DNA from: Antitrichia curtipendula
Taxonomy: Eukaryota; Streptophyta; Bryopsida; Hypnales; Leucodontaceae
Length of the DNA stretch: 64,000 nt
Reading direction: 5' to 3'
Assembly (NCBI GenBank): GCA_951230915.1
Contig: OX579641.1
Location: 13,184,254-13,248,253 of the forward strand
Shown here: piece by piece, positions 45,946 to 57,699 of the stretch
Layout: every line of letters begins with the position of its first letter
How positions within the stretch are numbered: the stretch's first letter is position 1
Position numbers and translations under genes: made by a program
Notes under the pieces: generated by a model
Told to the model about the DNA's origin: nothing
The model's database searches: none
What the model saw: only the letters and a program-made list of their open reading frames with translations

Positions 45946-46727
45946 ATCTTAGGCCTTAGGACTTTATAGAGGTTAGAATAATGCATATTATTTTATTACA
46001 TTAATATGTATAGCTTTTGTTTTAGGTTCATACCTTTTTATATCTATGTATTAGTTCTAGATTTATTTGCTATGTATATTATCTTGGATGCTTTTTTTGT
46101 ATATGCTTTTTGAACTTTTCTTCTTTTATTAGTGTATAATCTATATATCTTCTTGTGTTTGAGTTTTTAGATTTTAAAAGCAATGACTTCTTCTGTACTA
46201 TACAATTCTAGTTTTAGTATTTTTTGTATTATTAGATTTAGTTTATTTTTTAATATTATTTAGACAACTTGTAGCTTTCAAATTGAAAATTTATATATTT
46301 GTGCTATTTGTACAATAAGATATTGTGAATTTTTTTGAATTAACAAAATTGGTTTATGACAAGTTTATTCTCAATGAATAAAGTGAAATCTCAATAAACA
46401 TATTTCAAAAATTAATTAAATAAATAGTATAGATTCTACCTTCTCATAGTGCGTAATATTTCAAATTCATTTAATGAAATTAATAGAAATTTATTCATTT
46501 TATATTGTAATTGACTTTCAAAATAAGACCTTGATAGTTTAATTAAAATGGCAACAGTTACATTAGTTACAACATATAGAAATACTATGAAAAATGACAC
46601 TTTGAACTTTAAAATCTTTTATAGAAAATTGACATTTATTATGTATATTTAAATTATACAATTTTTGCTTCAAGGCTTACTATCTTTTTCATTGAGTTAC
46701 TATAAAATTCACTATAAAAATTTAGAA

Positions 46728-47206
46728 AGTCTAAACTCCATGACTATCTTGTGGATCTATAGTATACCAATATTTTTTGAATGGAATTCCAGTAGGTCTA
46801 TCAGTTTGAGCTATCAATTGATGCTCTATTCTTGTTTTCATCCACTTTTTGTTTGTAAGAGCAAGTCCTAATGTATAATTTTCTATTGGATAATCTCTTG
46901 TGTCAAAATGGAAGGTCCCATGGACATATTTTTCACTTTTTACAAACAAACCCGGTCCATTATTAGTTTGGAATTTATATAGGTATTGGTGAAGGGCAAA
47001 TTGTCCTTTTAAAGGATCTCCAAATGTAAACCATGTTATTATAAAGGACTCCATATCTGAAGGATCAAGATGAGGCTTAATAAAAGAATTCTTACTAAAA
47101 TGTAATTGACAAACATTTGTTGGACTTTCATCAAGACCAACATATATATGATTTATAGTTCTTGCTTGATGATGAAAGTGATGTAATGTTTTGTCCCAAA
47201 GTTGTC
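46728..47206 (-). CDS. 2OG-Fe(II) dioxygenase-like protein fragment (type 1)
   Basis: A minus-strand frame of about 155 codons, open from about 47206 to a stop near 46730. It has KNSFIKPHLDPSDMESFIIT (an H-x-D iron-ligand pattern), then WFTFGDPLKGQFALHQYLYK, GLFVKSEKYVHGTFHFDTRD (possible distal His in V-H-G-T), and YTLGLALTNKKWMKTRIEHQ (a basic residue where 2-oxoglutarate is held). The order H-x-D, then H, then K/R fits a double-stranded beta-helix dioxygenase. No ATG lies at the left edge of the match, so the 5' end is probably in an upstream exon or missing. The substrate is unknown; alternatives include a lineage-specific viral- or fungal-type family. Confidence 0.55.
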
Positions 47207-47264
47207 ATCGCACATTTCCATATATTACTTTCTATTTCACCTCCCATGTCTTTGAATGCCTTTT

Positions 47265-47372
47265 CTTCATGATTCCAACCTTGGGCTTAGTGACAACAAC
47301 GATGTAATTGAGGAGACAGAACATAGTGACATGGAAACTAGAAATTTTTGGCTAACACAAGCTCCTTCAGGT
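47265..47372 (+). other. Possible small exon (unknown)
   Basis: The open frame NLGLSDNNDVIEETEHSDME then TRNFWLTQAPS ends at a donor, CAGGTAAGTTG, near 47370. The sequence is acidic and has no known domain. It may belong with the frame near 51.6 kb or be an unrelated relic. Confidence 0.25.
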
Positions 47373-47882
47373 AAGTTGAGAACCTCTATTTTCTATTGCA
47401 GCTTTGGCTTTTTTATGATTGTAGTATCTTTGATGTAGTGGATTGTTTATTGACATTAACCCCTTTTGCATGTAACAAGCACAATTAGCCTACGGTTCAC
47501 AGACTCATGGTATTTTGGTGTGGTTTTGCATTCTGAATGGAAATACACTTGAATAAAAAATTGGTGGCAAGGTAATGAAGAAAATTTAGGAGAAAAATAA
47601 ATAAATATTTAAGTCAATATACATCAGCCCTGCCTCACCAAAGGGGTGTTTTGGCGTATTGCCCCAAATACAAGGCATTGTACGAGGCGCTCTACTGTAT
47701 GGAATAGCCCTTAGAGTACGGTTTTCTGTGAAGTCACGTGAAACCACCTCAGCCGGTTCATGATAGTTTAGAGGTACGAAGTCTGGCGAGTGGATGAAGG
47801 AGACGTTTCCTCAAATTCTAAACCAACTCTTCTTTCAAGGGATTAGTGAAGAAGGTGATCTTCACAGCTGCTGTGGAACGCA

Positions 47883-49265
47883 ATGGATGTTTGTATTGCT
47901 GTGCGGGAATATATAGACAGGAAGTTCTTCGCTTCGAAGCACCGATCAGTGCGGGTGAGGTGCTGCACAGAGCGGGAGAGTCATGTTGCTGCGATTGAGG
48001 GTTTAGGTTATCAAAATCTGTTCATGGCGGGTGGAGATTTCTCAAAGACAGAAGCGGAGAGTGATCTTGGGGGCTGGTGCGTGCTGCAACGGTGGTTTAT
48101 GGAGTAAGGAGGGCGCACGCAGTTGCTCCATTGTTGCAAATTTGCATCGTCCTTAGTGAGTGTTATTCAACTATTAGCTGAATTGCTTTGGGACATTGAT
48201 TGTTGAGATGTATTTTGGATGCAGCTAAGGATTGTCGAGCGAAAGTTGTCAGCAGCATACAAATGGGCTGAAGAAGTTGCCAGGTGTAGTATCTCGATTA
48301 TGGAGGAAAGACTTCCTAAAGTATATTTTGGTGTGGTTGAACGTTTGGTGGGTGCTAATCTAGTGTCATGTGTTGAGCCCCTTCTTCCGTTCCTCAAGTT
48401 AACGCAGTCCCTACATTTTCTGTTTTGTTGTTATTTAGACTTCACTTCTTATGGTTTCTGGATCATAAATTAAATGGTGACTTCACTTTCTCTTTTGTAG
48501 ATCAATGCTAGAGGAATCACATTTCTGCGTATCATTAATTTTCTCTGACGGCGATAAGGATTGATTCGTTTTTGTTTCTGGTGCCAGATGAGGTTTGAAG
48601 CTGCAAAATCGATATATGCAACAGAAGATCGTGAACTTCACCTTAACAGAGCCTTTGAAGCAGGTATTGATACTTGCATTTTTAGTTCCTTTTCGTCTTC
48701 TGGAGTCTACCATGTATTGCTATATGTTTGAAGTGTTTCATCAGATGCCCAGTTATGTCTTTCAATTTGAAATTTGCTTCCTGAATATGCATTACGTTGT
48801 TGTTTGTCTTTCACAATTGTTTTAAGCCCCCTTTCCAACGAGGCTGGTAAAAAACTAGGTAGAGTGTAATGCTTGGTTGTGATTATCTTGAATTTCACCT
48901 TTTGCAGAGAACAAGTTTGGAGGCCCTAATTATGGAGGCCAAGATGTTTCCTATGGCATTCGAGGAGTTGTCAAGGTTACAGAATCTTATCAACTCTGCT
49001 AAGGTGTTTCTTTTGTCACTCTCTTTCTTAATTCTTAATTTGAACCCAGGTCCAAGGTTATCGGTTGGTCTTTGTCAAGCTCACTCTCTCTCTCTACTCG
49101 TGAGATATTTTGAATATTGGAAGATTGGTTTTATTTCACTTACTGACAAACTTCTCATCTTGTTTGATCCTGCTGAGATGTTTTTGCCCACTCATGCTGA
49201 AATTTCAGGCCTGGTCAGAGACGGTTAGGAAGTTGCTCCCACCCATTAAGGCTTTGCGTAGTTGA
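47883..49265 (+). pseudogene. KDM5/JARID1-type histone demethylase fragment (PLU-1 region), with introns
   Basis: Exons: 48225 to about 48400 (LRIVERKLSAAYKWAEEVAR…VERLVGANLVSCVEPLLPFL), 48588-48663 (MRFEAAKSIYATEDRELHLN), 48908-49003 (RTSLEALIMEAKMFPMAFEE, LSRLQNLINSAK) and 49209-49265 (AWSETVRKLLPPIKALRS, then stop). All have AG acceptors and GT donors, and the last two join in phase 0. The alternating 'W-x-x-x-V', 'L-x-x-L-x-x-x-A-K' and 'A-W-x-x-x-V-R' pattern is that of the PLU-1-like helical region of KDM5 demethylases; plant JMJ17 has it. An ATG-led frame at 47883-48107 may be a fused 5' exon. No JmjC, ARID or PHD part is present, so it is a captured fragment rather than a gene. Keeping introns argues for DNA-level capture, not retroposition. 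Confidence 0.65.
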
Positions 49266-51540
49266 AACCTTGTGAGTTGTGACCAACTTCTATCCTTACA
49301 ACAGCAGGGTCAAATCACACTCAAATGTACCACAAAAGGGGTCAGACGCACTAAAATCTGCAATGTCAATTCTTTTTAGCTACTGTTTTTTAATGCTAGT
49401 CTATTAATTATAGGTAGTTTAGTCCTTTTTGTCTAGTATTTCAAGTCATGTTAAGCCTAATACTGTTTTATTCATCAAAAAATAAAAATTTCTTTATTTT
49501 AGTTCCAATTGAAGTTCAGATGTCAACATGTCAGGTTTTTCAATGGTAAAAAAGGGTTCTAATTTTTGATGAATAATAATGTGATTGAATCCAAAAAATC
49601 ATGTACATATATAATCATATGATACAGTAAAAAAGGACTATTTTGCTACAATTTGAGTACTTTTTTATTTTCTATAATATTCAGGAGTAAAAACTTGTGA
49701 ACGTCCTTTTCAATATAAAAAATAATCCAAATGATGATTGTATTCAAACAAAATATGTATGTATTATTGACTTCAAGGTCCCCGTATAATCTATTTTTGG
49801 AATTAAATGTCTAAATTTTGTATTGGATGAAATCAATAATTTGTCAATAATCAATCAATTAATTAAAAAATTATACTATCTTTAGTTCAAGATTTATTAA
49901 CTAAAAATTCTTTTAAATAGTCATATGTTTGAGAAGTATAAAAAATTTGGATGAAAATATCCTTTTAAAGTACTATATTGTAAAAAAGACACTAAATTTA
50001 GCCTTAAAATTGGTGATTTTTATCTTTTAAAGGATTTTTTTCATGAAATGTTTTCTCCAATTTGTTCAAAAGAGACTTTGCAATACTATTCATCTATAAT
50101 TTTTTCTTTAAAATGACAACATTAAAGTAATTTATAGCTTCAAAAGTTCAAAAAAGGACTCGAGTCCTGTCTTAGCAAAGTAATCCCAATGGTACCTTTG
50201 AGTGTGCTTTGACCCAACAGGTGCTTGTTTAACGAACTTTTCCTCTTTGCGGTATACTAGAAGTAGTCCTTGACTCGCGATAGCCGTGTTGTTACCATAA
50301 TACTATGTGAATGCACTGCTACTTTCAGAGCTCCAAGTGCACTAAACGGGGGGGTCACTTCTGGTAAACCAAATCAATCCAAGACTTGATGACATTGTTG
50401 CTTGTGAGAGATTAGAGTCATCAATTACCCTATAAACTAAAAATAAGATCTGTGATTAGTTTGTTTGAATGAGATGTGGCAGGTCGGTGAAGTGGGTGAG
50501 CCCTCCGTAACGGCTTTTTAGGCCTCTGAACTTTAGCTAAAGATAGGAAAACTATATTGTAATTGAACCTTTCATCCTCATTGGCCCATGGTGGCAATCG
50601 CACGAGGCGTCCTGGTGTACAATTTCATAGGAACCGGCTCCATGTCTCCATGTGACTGGAAAACAGGCAGACCAGAGGCCTCACATGCACGGTATTTCCG
50701 GCCTGACAAGCACGGCACAACTCCTAGGCTACTTGTAAAGCAACATGTATAGTAAGTTAAACCCCATGCCTGTCTAAATCTGGGATACTTTATACTGTTC
50801 ACCACTTTTGAGAGCTGAATCAATACACAAAAATTTCTGGAGTACTTCCGCTTTTTGAAAGGCGTTGAAATTTTCAGCACTTCATCCACCCATGTCACTG
50901 AACGTTCAGTAAAATTCCTAGCTTCATATGACAATCTGCGTGGAAGTTATGGACAATCGTATTGATTTCTTGTCAAATACGGGCACTGTAGACGAAGTGG
51001 CCAACCTGCATTAGGGGTTAAAGGACTCCTTATGCATTGGTTCAATTATGGCATTTTGTAGATTTTCATTTGGGTTGTTTTTTTGTTTTGTACTCCAGTG
51101 GCTCGGTTGTGGATTTTGATAGCTATTTGATTTTTGAATTTTTGCTTAATATGCTTCTTGTTTGTGTGAGTTTCAATTTCTCTATAGTGAGGAGTTTGGA
51201 AGGCTCCAATTTGAGCTACAACATTTTTTTTCATAGATGTGACAAAGCATTTAAATTGACTAATTTCAACTGTGGCATTATTGGCAAGTTCAAAGACTTG
51301 AATTTTAGTTGTAGCTTCTTGTATAGGCTATGACATTTTTGTTTTCATTTTTTTGATTGAAAATAGCATTAAAAACAACCAATTTTAGGTGCTCTATTTT
51401 GATGGGCTCTGGTAGTACTTCATTTTGATTTTACGGACAATTCTCATTTTCATTGTGAGTGGCGATTCAAAGTTTGAAGATATTTTCCTTTGTTCTTCTT
51501 TTGTATTTCAATTTCTTAAGTGAGGTCTCAAACTAATTTA
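49266..51540. other. AT-rich stretch without recognisable gene
   Basis: No convincing coding is seen. A less A+T-rich patch lies at 50580-50960. A TTAA preceded by CATTAGGGG at 51010-51021 resembles a piggyBac-type MITE right end, so an old copy may end here. A minus frame at 50578-50934 has no family resemblance. Confidence 0.5.
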
Positions 51541-51559
51541 TTGTTGCTTTCCATGTATA

Positions 51560-51926
51560 GGTACAGAAATTCGTATATCAGTACGTAATATGAACCTTAC
51601 AGATGATTGTTGGCCAAACATAGATTGGAATCCAGGCTTCAATTTTCATGGTAACTTCAGTCAAACACAAGGCCATGCGGCATATGATAGTCCTCTTGGT
51701 ATGGCTCTGGTGTATGAAGACATAACTACTCATGAAGTTCACAACCATGATCCATGAAGTAAGCAAGATGAACTTCCTCATATAGACCCTGAAATGCCAA
51801 CAACATGGCAGGTTTTAGGTAGTATACAAGAAAGAGACAAATTTTTAGAAGGAAATGGCAATGGAGATTATATTGATAGTATTAGTACCGGACTCACTTT
51901 GAATAGTGAAAGATACTACCATTGAT
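51560..51926 (+). pseudogene. Unknown decayed coding sequence
   Basis: After an AG (TATAG near 51560) the frame reads EIRISVRNMNLTDDCWPNID, then WNPGFNFHGNFSQTQGHAAY. A TGA at 51757 is followed by an open stretch, DELPHIDPEMPTTWQVLGSI. The residue mix looks protein-like, and the acidic, Trp/Pro-containing style resembles neighbouring cargo. I do not recognise the family. Confidence 0.35.
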
Positions 51927-51959
51927 AGTATTGTCTTGCATAAATCTAAATTTATGCCA

Positions 51960-52534
51960 TGTTGGCTCTTTCCAATGTCTATCAATCAATTCAAAAATTG
52001 AGTCTATGCTTTGTTCGATTTCACTCTACACAGGATATGTTGAAAATGAATGGACACAATCCAAATGAACAAATCCAAATGAACAAATCCAAATGTTATA
52101 GTATCCTTTGTGCACTACAATCCTACAAAAATAAAAATGAATTTAGGTTTAAAAGTGAAGAAAAGTTAATCCACCCTAAAAGACTTAGTTTTTGAGGATT
52201 GTTTCATAATCACTTTAAAACTTGCATATACAAATTCTCCAAGCTACCAAAACATGAAAATATTATTCTCTGGTGATGTACATCTTTAAAGACCTAAACC
52301 CATTGATATCTAAATTTTGCAAAAAATATGCTTATTAATCACATAATCCACAATATAGCCAATTGAACAAAATATTTGCCTTTTGTATTTTGAAATGGCC
52401 CAAGAACTTTCCATTAGTTGGAATAAATCCTATGAAAGCATCCTAACATATAAAATTGCAAAAGTCATTGCCAATGCCTATTTATTTTTTAATATGGAGG
52501 TAAATCAATCAAAAAATTCTAAAAATTTCTAAAA
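51960..52534. other. AT-rich stretch without recognisable gene
   Basis: It contains a short triplicated word (AATGAACAAATCCA and variants, 52050-52095). No family is recognised. Confidence 0.5.
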
Positions 52535-52672
52535 GTATCCAATACTTCCACAAATTGTCAAGTAGGTCTTTTTAATAGTGAAGAGCAAATATGTAAAGTT
52601 TTATAAAGATTCACCCAAGCATGCAAAAGTTATGGCCAATTCAACAAATTGTGACTAATGTGATTAATCATC
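52535..52672. repeat. Internal copy of the nested element's right end
   Basis: The stretch from TCCAATACTTCCACAAA to AAATTGTGACTAATGTGATT follows the same order of words as 56890-57030 (CCAATGCTTCCACAAA … TTGTGACTATGTGAC). It may mark the true right end of a smaller element starting at 45672. Confidence 0.6.
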
Positions 52673-53376
52673 CATCCATTAAGGTAGTTTGTACATAGAC
52701 CGTCAAAGAATAAGAACTAAATTTTAGGTAGGTGAAACATCTTGAATTTTTTTTGAAAAATGTCCTTGAAAGGCAAGTGAAATTCACATCTAATCCAAGT
52801 TGTTTCATATTTATTGAAGCTTTGTAGAATTAGTTATGAAAAAAAACCATCTATGGCTGAACCTACCTCTACTAAAATGCTTCTCAGTCAATCATAACTT
52901 CTTGGATTGATATGAAATTTAAACCACAAAAACAAGACTAGCATGCGCAACTTTTCCAACAAAAATTATTGAAAAAAACCCATGTATGAAGAAGTTATAA
53001 GCCGCCAAAGTTTACTGTAATGCAAAAATATCTGGATTTTGAACTTCGAATTGCTCTTAAGCATTCAAAACAACTTGGATTGACATGAAAATTTTACCAC
53101 AATAAGTAGACTTTATGGGGAACAAAACCAAACAAATTTTTATTGAAAACCAACATTTGATGAAAAAGATACAAGCCCCCAAAGTTGCAGCCATCTCAAT
53201 GCTATGTGAACTCAAATTAAACTTGCAAACTTTGAATGGCTTTCAAGAACTCAGTACATCTTGGATAGATTTTAAAATTTTACCACAAAATTAGACTAAT
53301 ATGCACAACTTTCCCATAAAGAGTTGTACATGCATAAAGAGAAGTACAATTGAAAATCCACTTACAAAAGTGGTAA
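52673..53376. repeat. About 180 bp degenerate tandem repeat
   Basis: Three drifting units (near 52900, 53080 and 53260) share the order TTGGATTGATATGAAATTT, ACCACAAAA…AGACTA, CAACTTT and GAAGTTATAAGC(C)C. It is non-coding. Confidence 0.55.
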
Positions 53377-53615
53377 TGCCATATTTAACTACTTTTGGAC
53401 TTTTAAGGGAATTTTGGACTTTGTCCATCGTGAGATCTCCCGATGTCATAGATATCTAAAATCTAAACCTTTTGTACATTTTTCAAACCACCTAGTCCAA
53501 AATCTATATCATTTTTAGATTCATAAAATCTATAGAAGTCAAAGTCTACAATTGTCTTAGATGTCCCTTTACCAATTTTGGACTTTGCAAAGTCCAAAAG
53601 TAGTTAAATGTGGCA
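53377..53615. mobile_element. Small MITE with 25 bp inverted ends
   Basis: TGCCATATTTAACTACTTTT at the left faces AAAAGTAGTTAAATGTGGCA at the right, over 239 bp. GGTA flanks both sides (53372-53375 and 53617-53620), a likely short target duplication. The superfamily is not assigned. Confidence 0.8.
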
Positions 53616-53650
53616 TGGTAGTAGCTGCCATTATACTATATTTGTGTAAA

Positions 53651-54771
53651 TTACTCCAAACCCTTTAATTTCTCCTCTACAATTTGGTTGACACCTCGAA
53701 CCTTCTTGTTAATATCAATCCCTATTGTCTGCATTTCAAGTAATGTCTTCATCCGTTGGACCAATCCATTATTTATTTGGACAAATATCCCTATCCTAGT
53801 ATACATCAGACTAGTTGTACATGGAATAGTGCTGTGAAAATCACTTCTTCCCCACCATATCATTTCCACAATCCCATCACAAGCATTAAAGTCAATACAG
53901 ACTTTAAAACTACCTAATAAGAATTGACCCCATGTAGTATCAAAACCATTTTCTCTACTTGCAAGTTTGCTAGATTGAGAGAACTTGGGAGTCCAAATTC
54001 CAAAGGAGTAAGAATTGAAATCATTATCTATATGAAAACAATTACTAAAGTCTTCCATTGTGTACGTTAGATTGCTACCAAAAGCAGCATTCTTAGCATG
54101 CAGAATATCAAATTTTGTTTCAGCCAATGTAGGCACTTGTATATCCATTACTTCTAGCATTGTCTGTTTAAATAACGTGGGAGCCAAACTTCAGAATTTT
54201 TTACCAAAAATAGTTGAAATTTCTGGAAATAGCTCTTGCTCATGTTTCCAATTGTTAATTCCAGAAGCAGTACCTTGAATCCGCTTATCCAGAACATAGC
54301 GGCCTAAGGTCAAATTCAAGTCTGAACCTATATACCATAGAAGTATAATACATATAATTAATGGTTACAAAAAAATCTTAAATAATAAATCTAAACTGCA
54401 AATGACATATAAAATATAAAAAAACACTCAAAGATACATTTTGGCATATAGAACATACCTCCTCTCCATCCAATTGCATACATACGCCTAGTCTTTTGAG
54501 CCGCATTAGTTTTAACATGGCTGGCACCTTTTGCCATGCTTACAAGTGTTGTTGTAATTTTTTCATACTCTTTATATTCATTGACCGTCATGTCAATGAA
54601 AGTCAAAAATCTTACAACCAATGCAATTTCTTGTGAAGACTTATCAACTATGGTTGCTAATCCATGCCAAAGGTGAAAGTATTTTTCTGGAATATCATGA
54701 ATGTACTGCTTGTCCAGATTCTCTAAACTTCATTGCTTGAAATAAGCATATGCATCTGCATTTCACAAATT
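53651..54771 (-). pseudogene. TET/JBP-like 2OG-Fe(II) dioxygenase, damaged
   Basis: Exon 1 (about 54771-54457) reads YIHDIPEKYFHLWHGLATIV, then FLTFIDMTVNEYKEYEKITT, AAQKTRRMYAIGWRGG, ending at a GTATGT donor. Exon 2 (from about 54321) reads DLNLTLGRYVLDKRIQGTAS. A TGA after FGKKF at about 54188 is followed by TMLEVMDIQVPTLAETKFDI, SNCFHIDNDFNSYSFGIWTP (H-x-D ligands), WGQFLLGSFKVCIDFNACDG, IVEMIWWGRSDFHSTIPCTT (distal His) and YTRIGIFVQINNGLV (Arg). Order and spacing follow the TET-like 2OG-Fe(II) oxygenases known from fungal genomes next to KDZ transposons. TET/JBP enzymes oxidise 5-methylcytosine or thymine in DNA. All ligands are present; one stop codon breaks the frame. Confidence 0.72.
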
Positions 54772-55028
54772 TAATTATATAGTATCATAAGGAATATTTT
54801 ATATTTAATTATATAATATCATAAAAAATATTTTATATTTCTTTACATAACATTATAAAGAAGACTTTATATCTACAAAATATCTTTTACTTTTGATATG
54901 GCATCTTCTATTTCTCTGCTCTTTTTTGCCTTCACACAAGATTTGACATACTCCTTCTGATCCATTTTATTCCTTGCAAAATCGCTATTTTTTCTGCATA
55001 ATACAACACCTCTTCAGAAAATTATTAT

Positions 55029-55082
<54 letters not shown>

Positions 55083-56844
55083 TTAGGTCTATATTATCTT
55101 CTATCCTCTATAATTTAGTATAAAAGTAAAAAAGAAACATAGGCATGCTTAAATGTCAATTGCATTATTGCTTGCCTAGTCCTTATTATTATTAATAATA
55201 AATATAAAGAAGAATTTACATGCTTAAATGCCGATTGCATTATTGCTTGAAGAATCCTTTATTCTATTTATTATTATGTTTGATAATTCATTGCTACAAC
55301 ACTATATATCTACACCATCTACTGAAAAATAACACTAATAAATTAAATTTATAATATTCTACCAAAAGTTTTTTAGGATACTTACCAATAACTTCCACAC
55401 TCTTCCATTTGTAAAATTAGAATAATACAATAGTTCCTACACACATACAACCATACCAAAGTTTATGTCAAATCATAGTAAAATAACATATTGTCTATGT
55501 CTCCTAATATCGATGAAATTCGTTTATTTCAAATAAACTTGGATAAGACTTTGTTGCCTTCCAAACCCTATCTGTCGCCAGTCTACATGGCGAAAACTCT
55601 CTACTACTCCTGTCTCTACTTGAGGACTTCCCATTGTGGCAACAAATCCAAGGGAATTCAAATGCATATAGCCAAAGACTATCTAATAATGTGCATTTGG
55701 ATGAGCAGCTATTCCTACAAGGGCTTTAATCTTAGTAGAAATCTTAAAGTTCTACACATTTGACATACAAAACATCCCTAAGAAAAAAGATAAGCTTAAG
55801 AACTCATTTTACAAAAGTGTTTAGATTTCAGTAAGCACAAGAGGTGCAAGAAATGAAAGAGACAATCTTGATTATATGCAGATTGGGAGTATTCCAACAA
55901 TGAGGTCCAAATTATAGGGTAAAAAGGAAAAATTTCAACGCATGAGGCTCCAAATTTTGGTTAAGGTTTCCATCTTTTCACGAGGAGCACCACCAAAGTC
56001 TCCAAGTTGGAAGAGAAAACTCTCCATTATCCATCACAATAAGCAAAAACCTACATGAAACAAGATGAAAGAGAAAAATGCTGAAGTTTCATACCTGCCC
56101 TTTGTATTCTTCACACCAAGGTTTTTAGGTTTAAAATCACGGCCATTCTGATGGTGGAACATCCAGTCTTATTCGTGGCCCACCTTCAAAACAACAAACT
56201 GGCACTCCCAATGCCTTCACCCCCAACTACAACTGCCAAGTAACAAAGCTACAAGATCAGAACAAGTTCAAAGAAAAGAAAAAAAGCAAATCATCAAGCG
56301 AAAACGTCGCTGCCATCTTCGAGACATCACAGAAACCTAAACACACCAGTCGTGTAGCTAGTAGGCAGTAGAGAATTAACCTCAAAGAAGCACTTGACAA
56401 ACTGCACAACTCTAGGTATGATCAAACTGACTCATTTTCAAGAGACCTGAGCACCAAAAATTAGGTCTTCGCAGTGCACATAGCTGCACAAAATCTTGAA
56501 TATAAAAACTTATTATCAATGATTTCCTTCCCAATGTTGAAATTGAACTTCAAGAAGAATTTTTTCAAAATATAAAATATTAATTCTCTTCAGATACAAG
56601 TGACAAGTTAACTTGTGCCTCAATTATTAAATTCAGATTCTTGTTATAAACTCTGAAATTTTCAAAGCTTATAATGGACATAAGTACTTCTTCCTCAAAA
56701 TTTAATTAAAAAAAATTTCATGTACACTTAATTGCGAAAATGGTAGCCTAATCATGGGAATAAATGAGATTGATATCAAAAAGAACCTACAATATGAATA
56801 TGAACCTAATCAAGCACTGAAATTAAAATACCCACAAAGAACAC
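54772..56844. other. AT-rich stretch; (TA)n microsatellite
   Basis: A pure TA run lies at about 55030-55076. Directly repeated phrases (ATTGCATTATTGCTTG, 55162 and 55238; ATTTTATATTT near 54800-54840) occur. No recognised gene; a plus frame at 55491-55763 has no family resemblance. Confidence 0.55.
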
Positions 56845-57699
56845 CTGCATTGCAAAATAATAAAAAATTGTAAAAAAATCAAAAAGTGTCCAATGCTTCC
56901 ACAAAAATTGCTCTTTGGTGCCTATTATAATAAAGAGCACATATGCAACTTTTTTTTAAATTTCACCCGCCCATGCAAAAGTTTTGGCAAATTTATTGAA
57001 TTGTGACTATGTGACTATGTGACTAATGCCCCCGGCACAAAATTGATCCCCTACATTGTCATTTTTTTGGCCTCTAGCACTGTGTTGTTGCTCCTCTTGC
57101 AATTGGCAACGAATTTCTTCATTCTCCCGATTCTGGTGATTAACCCTACCTCTCTCAGCAACTGCAGTTGCTGCTCTCAATTTCACAACAACAAGTTTAT
57201 CAGCTTCAAGTCGCAAATGGAGCTTCATGAGCTCCTCTTCTTGTCTTAATCGCAAGTACTCATGGGCGGCAGGAGCAACAACTTGCAAAATAGGGGTCGT
57301 CATCAAAATGAGCATGTTTTGGTTTTCAAGAATTTTATTTTTCCGCATTGTGATAGTTGTTAATTTTGTCGTTGCCTTCACCTAGGTATATTCCAATCCT
57401 TACTTCTCCTTGGATGCCCGTTGGTCCTCCTTAGCAGCTTTAGTGCCCTGCGGACAATCTCTGAGGACTTGATTTTGTGGAACATCTTCTTCTAACCCGA
57501 AAACGGAATTAGTACACTAGTAGAAAAAAACAATGCCCAAATCAACGAAAATCAACACAAAAGTGTTGATTTTTTTTGTTGATTTGGACGTGTTAATTTG
57601 GGTACTTTTTAACACAAAACTGTTGATTTTTTTGTTAGTCTTTTGTTAATTTGGGCACTAAATTTTTCTTTTGAAAATAATTTTTTTTCAAAATTCGAC

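Larger units (their letters stand above)
45672..57033. mobile_element. Nested element with about 180 bp terminal inverted repeats, dioxygenase-bearing
   Basis: The left end from GGGGGCATTAGTCACATTAG (45672) for about 180 bp matches the reverse complement of 56845-57033, which ends GTGACTAATGCCCCC; both contain GAAGCATTGGACACTTTTTGA. Another right-type end lies at about 52535-52672, so two smaller units or an internal copy are possible. No transposase is recognised inside, so the superfamily is unassigned. The cargo is two 2OG-Fe(II) dioxygenase-like frames, a KDM5-type fragment, and an undefined frame near 51.6 kb. Confidence 0.65.

Noticed and set aside
50578..50934. 118-codon minus frame
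   Set aside because: No domain or homologue recognised and no splice context; possibly a decayed repeat. Left unannotated as a gene.
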